64,000 nt of DNA from Bolinopsis microptera (taxonomy: Eukaryota; Ctenophora; Tentaculata; Lobata; Bolinopsidae). A program made the translations under genes and the position numbers. Each line of letters begins with the position of its first letter. Within the stretch, counting starts at the first letter, position 1. The stretch is from positions 10,344,635-10,408,634 of the forward strand of contig NC_087079.1 in NCBI RefSeq assembly GCF_026151205.1. Reading direction: 5' to 3'. Shown here piece after piece: positions 54,389 to 64,000 of the stretch. The notes beneath the pieces were generated by a model that was given only the letters and a program-made list of their open reading frames with translations, was not told where the DNA came from and made no database searches.

Positions 54389-57300
54389 CTGAACCAGGGA
54401 AGAGTGTCAGACTCAAATATAATAAAGCACAGATCTGATTTTGTACGACTTTTTCCGCTTAAAATGTCACTCCCATATTTAAAATAAACACGTATTTAGG
54501 TTTTTAAGGGCTAATTTTGCTAACATTCATAGCTTCATGACAGATTTTTTAACATTTCCGTTGACAATTTTTTGTATGCCACTTATAATCATTTTCACGA
54601 GTGTATGGTATACCAAAATAAAAGCTTTTAAGCTCATTTACTTCATAAAACCCGATGCGTATATAGGATATATTATCAAAATAGGTCAGTTCCGATTAAC
54701 CAGGGCCCCCAATTTCGCATGAATGTTTGCAGCGATTTCATAAGTCACGTGGCTGCCAGGGTGCAGCCAATAAAATGTTCGGAAACTGTTGCAAATATCG
54801 GGTTTTTAACAAACGTGATCTGCTTCACAACAGTAACTCTTCTAGCAGTACCAGTGGTAGTGGCGACACATACGGCCATGGGGGCTCATGATAGGGCGAA
54901 TCTAGGATTTCCTTTTTTCTTTGAGAATAAATCGACTCAAAGATTCCTATCGTTGAAATAAGTCCAGCAACCGTCAGTTGGGCTCTTTTAAACACAAATA
55001 ATTCATTCAATGGCTTTGCACTTGCAGTTAGTTGTAACACATGTTATATTTATATATCCTATTCGGCTTTTCCCAAGTCTGAATACCATAAGACAATTTA
55101 AATTTGTTTAACTGATCCATCTCGTTAATTCCATGAAAATCACAATTGAAGAACTATAAAAACTAACCTATTCTGGGAACGACAGGAGCCGAGAGCCTCT
55201 GAATGATTTGTCCCGAGTACTTGGCCTGGAACTGCAGATGGAAAATGAAGTCCGGTACCTCCAACTCTGCCATGTACCCTCCCAGGTACTTCTGAAAAGG
55301 TAAAACTTGTCTTTAGTCGTGTAGAACGGGTTGGAGAATTGTAATTGAGGGCAGCAGAAGTAAAAAAATATTTGTTAGTAATTGATTTGTGTTTTGCTCT
55401 CAGATTCACGCAGCTCACCGCAGACTAAGTGCAACCCGGGGATTTTAAGTTATTATTAATCCGTGTTTTGCCCTCCGAAGCAACACAATTATTGTTAGTA
55501 AACAGTAATTGAAGAGTGTTTGGTTCTCACGATCAGATCGAGCATTTCACATAATGTCTACGTACTTTAACTTAATACTGTCATGCAGTGCCAGTTCGAA
55601 AGTTGCTAATGTTTGAGCCTTGAAGGATGTGAGCTCGTGTCGACGACATTCGACACAAAATGTTTATTTTTAGGTCACATTGTAACTCTATAAATAAAAT
55701 AAAACTGAATCCCGCAATTCACCAGCTGATGTTACAAAAATTGCAGCATATATCTCGCACTGTCTTGGAAAGCAATTTACAAATTATTGGTAATAATGGT
55801 ATAGCGGCGGCGTGTTACAGGGCGAGGTGTGACTTGCAATGAAAGCGGTTCTAAAGTTCCTAATTTGTTATCAGCCAGGTAGGCAACAATATGTGAGTCT
55901 ACCGTAACAACACGGTTACGTCATTCCTATTCTTATTCCAAACTTCACGGGTAAACTGTTATGGAAACTTATTTTTACACGTGCAATAATCGTGCAGGTT
56001 TTAAATTTAAAAGGAACAGAACCACGAGAAGAGTCTGTATCTGCAGATATCCTACATCTTACACAATATACATCCTACATTTATCCTACCTTCATAGCAA
56101 CAGGTTCGCCAGGTTGATTTGAGATGACTGTGCTGACTACTACATCATACACTGCTGCTCCGAACACTACGTACACCACTGCTCTGCTGCCCGAGTCTAG
56201 GGTCTCTGTTAGTTCTAACGTGTCGTCAACCTGTGCGATCGGGCTATTTAGAGGGACAATGAAACTGATCAGTTTTAGCTTTAAGACATATATCTTAGCA
56301 ATCCAAGTAGAATATAATCATAAATCAATCAGCAATGAATAGTGATTTAAATTAAGATTCATTGTTTTAAATATATCTAACGATCTCGTTTTTGAAAATG
56401 AACTAACCTCGTGCAGGAAGAAATTATAAGAGAAGGAGATATCAGTAACAGTGTTAGCGGTTACAACAGCACTCCCCCTCTCGCTGCACGATATGTTAAC
56501 GTTAACGTACTCTGAGGGGGAAGTTACAAAGTTAGAAACTTGGTGGTGACCTGGTTAGTAACCTGGTTAGTAACTTGGTTAGTAACTTTGTTAGTAACTT
56601 GGTTAGTTACTTGGTTAGTAACTTGGCTAGTTACTTGGTTAGTTACTTGGTTAGTTACCTGGTTAGTAACCTGGTTATATTAACTTGGTTAGTAACTTGG
56701 TAACCTGTTCGGCAACCTGATGAGTATGCTCGCTGGCTGACGAGAAATAACAGCTGCATTCATATAACATTGATAGTGATCATGAAAATATCCCACGAAG
56801 ATTTAAGTACCAGCAATAGAAGGCTGCAAGCTGATGGTCATCATATCCCGCAAGGTGGATACATGCTGGTATCTGATATCGTTATTCTTATCGTCAGATA
56901 CTGATACGATCCTCACACTGCTACAAGATACGCTCACTATCATCCGGTGTACTCGCTTATCACATGGGATCTGGGGAATGTTGTTATTGAGAGGGAAACC
57001 TAAAAATGGATTAGAGCTTTTAGCTTGCTTACAATTGGGTGGAGCAGGCAAAGACTTGAATTTTAAAGGAAACATCAAATTTTAATGTCGAGATTAAGGA
57101 TCAAGGAAAAAAGGTACAATAAAAACAGAACGAACAAACTGTAAATATCTACAATGATAATTTTAACTTAACTTACCTGAACTACGTTATACTCGTCGTC
57201 ATCATCAACGTGTATAACTTGGTGGACTACATCTTGATTCCTCATCAAGGCTCCCTCCATAAGACTGGATATTTCCCGGACCTGGGCCTTTGCCACTGAC

Positions 57301-60300
57301 ACCATCTGGTAACAGTAGGGGTTGGTCAAACACATGGAAATATTATATCTTCATGTTACTTTGCATAACCATAGAATTAACGCACTCAGACGATTGCAAA
57401 AGTTTTATTTAACTCGTCTTAAAGTTTGTGGAGCTGAAAACTAAAGACGTTCACACTACACTTTACTCACAAATCCATTGGTTGCGTCTGCGATCTCAGC
57501 GTACATAGCCTGGTCCACCATTTGGTTTTCCCCACAATGGCCCGTCAGAATAAAGTTAACTTTTATCCGCTTTTGAGTTGCTTCCTCGATAATCGCGTCC
57601 TTCCGTTCCGGCTCCTTGCTGCCTGAGGGGTTAGCTAGTTTAACAGTCCTAACAAATTTAATTTGCTACTTTAATCACGAGTTCTAACTTTATTCTGGAT
57701 TATTGTTACATAAAACGGTGAATTGTAATTTGACTATGTGACAAATCGGTAGATATGGCTATATGGGTGGTCTAGCACGCCCTCTCAACGTTTATTGGTA
57801 GTTAGCGTCTGTAAGCATAAACTTGGGCACACTTCTATCCCCCGGGTAACTGTTAGCAATAGATATGGGTGCATTGACAATTGAATAAAATTAAACCCTA
57901 AACAAGAGGCTCAGTTATTGTTAGCACTTTATCAGGACACCCCCACATGATGTAACTTGCTTTAAGTGACACTGACAGTTTCGCTGATCAAACCAATTAC
58001 GCTGTCAAGATGTCATGATGTTAAGTTGGAACTCGTATTAGGAATCGGGTCCCCTGCAGCCTAGATGAGCAGTTTTATTCTATGTAATTGAGTCCTCCAT
58101 AGGAAACAGTACAAGTCAACCTTACACTATGTTCATGTGGCGTGGCTACGTGCTGAACTCTTAGTATAATATTGCAGCACAGAGGAAGTTGAGGAAGTTA
58201 TCTAATCCTCTAGAGGTGTAGATAATATTCCCGATGAGATGAGAAGATGGTGATGAATGAGGATGAACGTTTGAGGGGAGTGAAACGTAAATCTTAAAAT
58301 CTTGTTCAGTCAATGTTTGATGAGCTAACAAAGGGAAATAATTGACGGTATGCAGATAAAGCAGGAAACGTCGCGAGCTTACAGTTACACCATTCAGTAA
58401 ATGACACCATTCAGTAAGTAAGATCGTTGGTTTTAACGTTGGTATAAGTTTAAACCAGATTAAGTCAGACAACCCCCTGTCACTTATTTGATGATATAAG
58501 AATTATTTAGTCTAACTTGAGTTTAAATAAATTCTTACTAACAGCGGAAAATATACCACAGAACGGTGCTTTGGGGTTAAAAAGAAACAATTTGTGGTTT
58601 AAAACCAAAATCTTTACATCAAATCACATGCACATCAAATAGTTTTAAAAGATTATTTACAAATTGGGTAATCCCTAATTCAGTACTCACTGGCGTCAGT
58701 GAAGACGAATATCTCTGAACCGGAGTAGCTCTCGTGTATTGCTCGCTGGATTGCTGCTAACGTCAACTCTGGACAGTCCTGTCAAGGAAACAGTGAGTTA
58801 TTTTATTACAGCATAACCTCACTTTAACCTCAATTTCCTGTACCTCAATTTTTTAAGTATCGGCCTATATCATTGCACCGAGACTCCGAGAGTGTAGTAG
58901 GTTGTGGTTTGACTTTATGCCTTAATAATTGATACAAAATAGTATCACGAGGGCTATGATATGTGTGACATAGAATTACTCAGCAGTAATTTCCATTTTC
59001 AATAACCCTTTAAGTCGACTGCATGCCCAACATTGACAAATGATCGAGACGAATTGACGTCCTGATCTCAACATTTAGACAGCAACATTAAAGATTTCAC
59101 TTCGACCGCGAACTTTTGTGAGTTCCTCTCGTTCATTTCTGGCATTCCATACATTACACCAGGTTTGTTAAATCTCAATTAAAATACTAGGAATACTGGA
59201 ATGTAAATATTGGAAATTTCAAGCCAGTATCTATAGTACCTTGCCCCCGCTGGCGCCATGAGAGTTAATGATACCCAGATGTCTGAGGAGGATGGTTCCG
59301 TTGAAGGTCACCAACATGGGATAGAAGTCAGGATCGTTGAAGGGAACCAGCACGTAGTTCACCGGTCTCTCCTCTTCAGATTTAGTTACAGTTTCCACCA
59401 GACCTACAGCTATATCGTACACCTGGGTAAAGGGGGAGTTAGGGGGTTTGATTCTCAGACAGTCCGGGTAAGAGCTGAAATCATAAGATTCTCTCTCTTT
59501 CTCTCTCTCTCTCTCTCTGGAGATGATGAACTAGAAGGTTCTCTCTTTCTGGAGATGATGAACTAGAAGGGCTGCTTGTAGTGTAGAACTTCGTCTGCGA
59601 GTACTATCTTGCACTGACTAAGTTTAAAATTAATCATAGCAGCCATGTAGACGTTCACACATCACAGAAGACAGACTGTTGACTTTTTGAACGACCTCAA
59701 ATCAAGTTCAAATGATCGAGTGCTGGGTAAGAAGGTGGTGAAATTGGCGCGGCGCTCAGGTAGGTGGTAAAACCGTACAACGCACGTGTTCATGGGGCAA
59801 TGGCAGACATTATAAGTACTTGGCACGAGTTACGTGTACGTCATTTAGCTGGTGTGATCGTGTGACAGTTATCGGTTCATTATAAGATTATAGACATAGC
59901 AATGATGTTATACAAACGTGAATAGGATATAGATTTCTAAATGAGCAAGCTCTCATGTCGTAGAAAAGAACTAGGTATTCAAAAAGTCAAATAACACAAT
60001 ATGTCAACATTTATCAGAAAATCCTGATAAACATCAGCTTTGAAGATCCACAAACCTGTGTTATTTCCTCTCCCATATTGGTGGTGGTGTCTATCACCAG
60101 ACTCAAGGATCTGCTGCTGGTGTTGCTCTTAGGACAGCTGTACTCGCTCAGGTTCGTCCACAAACTCTGTCTACACGAGGAGACTATCGTGTCCTCACCA
60201 CATCTCACCTGAAGGAAACAAATTCTTCGTCAAGTTCAAGATATTGGCGATTTTAAAAATAGCGTTCCCATCTTTATGTTAACTAAAAACTGACGATATT

Positions 60301-62413
60301 GCATCAATCATCATAATATCTCTCAAATCTCAATTCAGGATCCATTTAAAGTACAGCAAAGAGTTAAAATAACTAATATTTGCTCCCCTTTCCAGGATCC
60401 CCCCTCTCCATTTAACACTAACCTGAACTATTTCTCCCTCGTTATATGGAGCTCCAGCTTTGGAACGGAACGGTAAGGGAGACACCACTGCGTTGTCCAG
60501 CTTAGGTAACCTGGCGGTAACGGTTTGTTGGTTAGTAGAAAGACCGTCAACCTCCTACTCCCAGTGGCCTCGTGGTGATAAAGTCTCCTTGTTAATTACG
60601 TTTATATTAATTAATATATTCCGAAAGAGTGATATATGACGAGCTAGTTTAAAAAATATTCACTGATATGATGTGTTGTCACTTACGGGCATCCTTGGAA
60701 GCAGATCTGTTTGTCATCTAACGCATATAGCTGGGAACAGTTAACTTCTATTAAAGTGTTCCCATTTGGCTGCTCGTATGTTTGGTAGGTCCACGCGTAA
60801 TCCACTCTCATTTGATATCCCTGAAACCAGAATTTTATACAATCTGAGTCATACTCGTTAGTTTACTAGCATTCATATTATTTTATGCTGATTGATCGTT
60901 AGTCGAGAACAGTGAATGGGAGGAACTTGTCAGCGTTAATAAAATATTGATATATGTTTAGTAACGAGTGCTGGTGTCAGCTAAATTTTTGAGTGAAATT
61001 AGTTTCTACTCAAATCATGAGCCACGGCCGCGCTACAACACATTTTGTGTTGTATCATGTAGTGCCTTGACTCCCAGTTATTGGTCAGGACTCAGGGTGT
61101 TAACTAGGAGTCCATGTTGCCTACTCCAACATGGAACAGGTTGACTATTTTCGGCCTACAGATTTGTACGACCGCAACCAGTGTGAATGACCAGTACTAA
61201 GCCTCTATCCTGGTTTTTTGTCAAAGAAACCTTTAATTTTAGAAGTTACTAAGCTCGCTGAAATGGCACGTTTTCATGTTAAAAGCGGGTACTTAATTAC
61301 GTTTTTGTGATGTTCTTGAGCTTAGTTTTAACACGTAAAGGAGCCGGTAAAATAGTGTTACCGGGTTGTTAATATCGTGTTATGGGGATGAGTTAATAGG
61401 AGTGTGTCGTTAAAGAGTTAGTGAGAAATGATCCCCCACAGTTGTAAAATGAAGCACGGGCCGGATCACGCCAAAGATGATGACTTACATCAGAAATGTC
61501 TTGGCCTTGCTATAAAGTAACAATCGATAATTGAGACTGGGTTTTAAAACGATCGGAAGTTACGCTCCAGCATTGTTGGTTTTCTTCAGGTCTGATCTAT
61601 AGTACTCCACTTCGGCACTGCTTTATCCCGGTACAGTGCCATTTAAAATGTCGCACTTTATCACCCTATATAACATGCTCTCTCCCCCACACCCGACACA
61701 CAAAAACCCCGAAGTCATGTCACCGGAACTCTCGCCACAATGATTGGTTCCCCCGAACCACGTGACCGCACTTCTACTCTCCCATTGGCTGGAAGGAAAC
61801 ATGCGACAAGAGAGCAACCAGGGCGGCAACGGATTTCGACAGTTAGTTAGGGCACCAGGGTCGAGAGAGGACGGACTCGTGTGTCAAGTTCAGGGCAGTG
61901 GGCACGTCAGATATACTCGCGTCTTATCGTGTGCAGATACATGTGTGACAGACGGGGTGAGATGTATTGTGGGGTCTATTTTCTTTATTATAATATACTT
62001 CTTGTGGAGACTTTAGTGAAAAGAAGCCTGCTAATTTGAAATGCCCAATTTGGGGTGTAGGAGCGAAACCGAAAATAGGTGTTAAGAACAAGAAGCTCTA
62101 TCGTGGTCAGAAAATAAATATATTTTGAGAAATGAGAAACCACACGCCTAAAAGTCTTGTGCTTTTTTTAAAAAGAAAGTAAGGTTAGAACGTGCCCGGC
62201 GCCAAGTTCAGTGAACTTCATCAAAACATCGCTAGGAGGAACCAAGAATGAGATGAAGACAGGGAGAAGAAACCTGTCAAAAAAAGTAGTGAAATAAGTC
62301 AAACCTTCGGACATCCGACGACCATTTTGGAAGTGACAATGTCTTCCTTGGTGAGGTCGAGTGAGGAGGTGAAGGATTTGATCGTGACTTTCGGATCCGT
62401 CACTGATATGTCA
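52276..62413 (-). CDS. Sushi/VWA single-pass membrane protein (hemicentin-type VWA), 18 exons seen, 5' incomplete
   Basis: Exons in order: 62413-62305, 60820-60687, 60510-60423, 60208-60056, 59422-59240, 58778-58691, 57622-57471, 57305-57177, 56970-56811, 56511-56408, 56230-56090, 55291-55168, 54388-54218, 54041-53938, 53741-53647 (or 53651), 53443-53317, 53042-52935, 52506-52276; about 800 aa. Domain order: N-terminal extracellular region, sushi (GCPLPKLDN to EYSCP), VWA with MIDAS-like DTTTNMG, beta-rich region, two sushi-like segments, one TM helix, basic juxtamembrane RGKRKR, and a tail with RPPMPPPL. Probably a cell-surface adhesion or recognition receptor. All phases fit except the exon 15/16 join, where the strong donor (53651) gives a stop and a weaker one (53647) restores frame. 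No start codon or signal peptide was found, so the 5' end lies further right. Confidence 0.85.
54045..54165. repeat. Degenerate minisatellite GGTTGTAATAGTAA in intron
   Basis: About eight imperfect copies of a 13-16-bp unit between two sushi exons; open frames in it are artefacts. Confidence 0.75.
55168..56970 (-). CDS. Beta-rich region after the VWA domain
   Basis: Four exons (56970-56811, 56511-56408, 56230-56090, 55291-55168). The first two carry a repeated VSVSCSS/VNISCSE strand pattern, suggesting two related beta-sandwich halves. The last reads VPDFIFHLQFQAKYSGQIIQ followed by RLSAPVVPRI. An F-x-L-Q-F ... G ... IQRLS pattern follows the VWA domain in hemicentin relatives, which supports reading VWA plus this region as one ancient unit. 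Confidence 0.75.
56530..56712. repeat. 12-bp minisatellite TTGGTTAGTAAC in intron
   Basis: About 14 copies with T/C and TAG/TTA variants between exons 56970-56811 and 56511-56408, starting about 20 bp from the acceptor of the latter. Confidence 0.9.
57177..60208 (-). CDS. Hemicentin-type VWA domain exons
   Basis: Five exons encode SLSLVIDTTTNMGEEI (MIDAS strand), VYDIAVGLVETVTKSEEERP then NYVLVPFNDPDFYPMLVTF, DCPELTLAAIQRAI...GSEIFVFTDAS, RIKVNFILTGHCG...YAEIADATNGF, and MVSVAKAQVREISSLMEGAL. The VPFNDP, DCPE, FVFTDA and FILTGHCG blocks are the diagnostic order of the VWA domain at the N-terminus of hemicentins and VWA7-like proteins. The MIDAS is Asp-x-Thr-x-Asn, not Asp-x-Ser-x-Ser, so metal-dependent binding may be altered. 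Exon phases are 0/0, 0/0, 0/1, 1/0, 0/0. Confidence 0.9.
57630..58690. other. Intron between VWA exons, no feature
   Basis: AT-rich intron sequence. A repeated CACCATTCAGTAA (near 58388 and 58404) is the only pattern noted. Confidence 0.4.
59493..59520. repeat. CT dinucleotide microsatellite
   Basis: Alternating C and T, followed by a short duplicated block containing GGAGATGATGAACTAGAAGG (59517 and 59550). Confidence 0.9.
60830..62304. other. Intron with CpG-richer segment
   Basis: The stretch 61440-61970 is less AT-rich and contains ACCACGTGACCG near 61758, but no exon of the receptor in phase was found. A minus-strand frame at 61829-61623 has no recognisable features. An internal promoter is possible but unproven. 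Confidence 0.35.
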
Positions 62414-63690
62414 CTGAAATGTTTATAGGTTATTTATAATCCTGATCTCAAACTTGATAAGTGATAAAGGTGATGTTATCATTCTAACAGGATGATAACG
62501 TCATACTCAACACAAATCAACTGGCAGGATGTTCACTTTCAGTACTACCTCATCGCTGATAATTTGCAAAAAACTTTTGGCCTTTTGAGGACTGAACATG
62601 CCACACTAAACTAAAATGTGAAAACCTTTTAATTTTCACAAATGAAAAACCTATCAATTAATGTTATCTACTGGGTAGCTCAAAAGACGTTGGGCTTTCA
62701 AACAATGTTGTCAAAATTTAAAAAGTTACGATTTTTATACCTTTTTCTGCAAATGTTTGAAGAGTACACAGCCCCTCCGAACCAAACCAATGTTAGCTGA
62801 ACAAGCAAGATTCGTAACTCCATGATCTCGCTATAACTGTGAAATTGGGGTGAATGAAGGGGAAATAACTACAATCACAACCTTCAATGTACAAAACAGG
62901 AAACACATTGATGATGAATGCAATGATTGTCTCTAGAAATACGTACAACATAGATTTGTAATTAATTTGAGCTGAAGAATAGAATAGTTTGCAACTTGTA
63001 ACACAATTCTTCAATCAAGGAAATTTAGGCCGAAATTCATGAGCAACACAAACTAGAAAAAGGTTTCAACCGACAGCAGCGTTTTTTTAAGGTTAACAGT
63101 TATTTTGGCTTTGTTGGCAGTGTTTTCCTTTGAGCGGGAAGAACTTTGGAATTTCAGCTACCCCGTGACAGCCTCATCAAGCTCGACATTTTTCTTTCAA
63201 GTCCTACTTTGAGTTTGAGACAGCTTATCTGTATTAACATTAACAACTATGTGTTTACTCGAGAAACCTCAATTCTATGGGCGAAAAACACCTTAAATGC
63301 GTACACAAATTATTATGTTTAATAGCATAGACAACTTCTATTAAACGATGTGAGTCTGTATATTCTTTTCCAGACTGATAAAAAATTAATACTAAAATAT
63401 AAATACACATGAAATTAACATCGAATTAATGGTGCAAATTATAACAATTGAATAATTGAGTCCCAGACTTGCCATGCCCAATACACACAGGAAGACCGAG
63501 CTAGATATCGTACAACGTCTATCAAAACCAATATTATATGTAAGAAAACCAGTAAAGCTTAGGAGATAAACAATTACTGAGTCAGCGAGCAGTAAATATA
63601 TCGGACAATCCTACGCGACTATTGGAACTAATTTTACCCCGAACGTAAGTGTGAAGACCAGGATTTTAAACATTTTGGTAAACTGATGTC
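62414..63690. other. Upstream intron of the receptor gene
   Basis: AT-rich, no supported exon. The exon at 62413 starts with one base completing a split codon, so at least one further exon lies to the right. Confidence 0.4.
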
Positions 63691-63699
63691 TCAAATTTT

Positions 63700-63965
63700 G
63701 ACAACACGGATTTGACAAATGAGGTATTGGTTGTGTGATAGTTTATTCAGTGTCGCAATGTAAATAGTGTCCACAGTGCTTGTGACGACTCGATAATTTA
63801 CAACAACGAAAAAATCAGTTGGATCATCAAAAAAGGGAGGGTTTGTTGAAATAGGGAAACCGTTCAAATAGCGCTTACAGGTGTTTCTCACTTCCAGGTG
63901 CAAATTATAGGACCTCCCAAAACTGACGATCACCTCTTGAAACGACGCCACAAAAACAGGAAAAC
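63700..63965 (-). CDS. Possible upstream exon of the receptor gene
   Basis: After a CTCAG acceptor at about 63965-63969, a frame reads FPVFVASFQEVIVSFGRSYN, LHLEVRNTCKRYL and PPFFDDPTDFFVVVNYRVVT, which looks like extracellular beta-strand protein. No strong donor was found at its end (candidates near 63700-63715), and the domain is not recognised. It is on the right strand and in the right place to precede the exon at 62413. Confidence 0.3.
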
Positions 63966-64000
63966 TGAGCATTAGGCTTTTTTGATAGTCTCTCCGGCAG

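Noticed and set aside
56834-57085. Plus-strand frame over the beta-rich exon
   Set aside because: Antisense of an exon that fits the receptor in splice phase and has Cys-strand patterns.
61623-61829. 68-codon minus-strand frame in a receptor intron
   Set aside because: No splice sites that keep phase with neighbouring exons and no recognisable domain.

Overview
The window is eukaryotic and almost certainly from an animal. Its genes are split into short exons with GT-AG introns, the introns are long and AT-rich, and both strands are crowded with minisatellites and transposon remnants. The gene content (a full-length P-glycoprotein, a secreted LamG/pentraxin-type protein, a VWA plus sushi membrane protein) and the Ty1/copia, CR1/Jockey-like and R2-class retroelements suggest an early-branching metazoan such as a cnidarian. 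That assignment is inference with low confidence. I found no rRNA, tRNA or CRISPR.

Layout. 1-8.6 kb: the 5' part of a Ty1/copia element (minus strand, open to the window edge), two dead non-LTR retrotransposon pieces, a poly(A)-tailed retroposon-like block, a 61-bp tandem repeat, and a stray 78-bp copy of the exon 1 region of the next gene. 8.6-49.3 kb: one ABCB1-type multidrug transporter on the plus strand, which I could chain exon by exon (30 exons, every splice phase compatible, about 1,296 aa). Its introns hold most of the interesting DNA. Intron 13 has perfect hairpins, a mariner-like MITE, a perfectly paired three-arm cloverleaf and an element with inverted ends. Intron 14 has a 2-kb inverted-repeat element made almost wholly of tandem repeats, and a nested minus-strand gene for a secreted protein with duplicated 55-residue Cys-containing modules. 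Intron 24 has a CR1-like LINE inside an A-M-A-M-A repeat/MITE array, then a roughly 9-kb foldback-like structure whose arms are 184-bp satellite arrays in opposite orientation around an R2-class endonuclease remnant.

49.3-52.3 kb is intergenic and carries a cluster of CRE and CACGTG sites. 52.3-62.4 kb: a minus-strand gene, chained over 18 exons, encoding about 800 aa of a sushi - hemicentin-type VWA - beta-rich region - sushi - transmembrane - proline-rich tail protein. Its 5' end lies to the right, partly or wholly outside the window.

The three genes do not form a pathway. The transporter is a xenobiotic/lipid efflux pump, the nested gene would be a secreted lectin-like protein, and the right-hand gene a cell-surface adhesion or recognition receptor. 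The exon models come from reading the sequence by eye; internal consistency of frame and phase is the main support.
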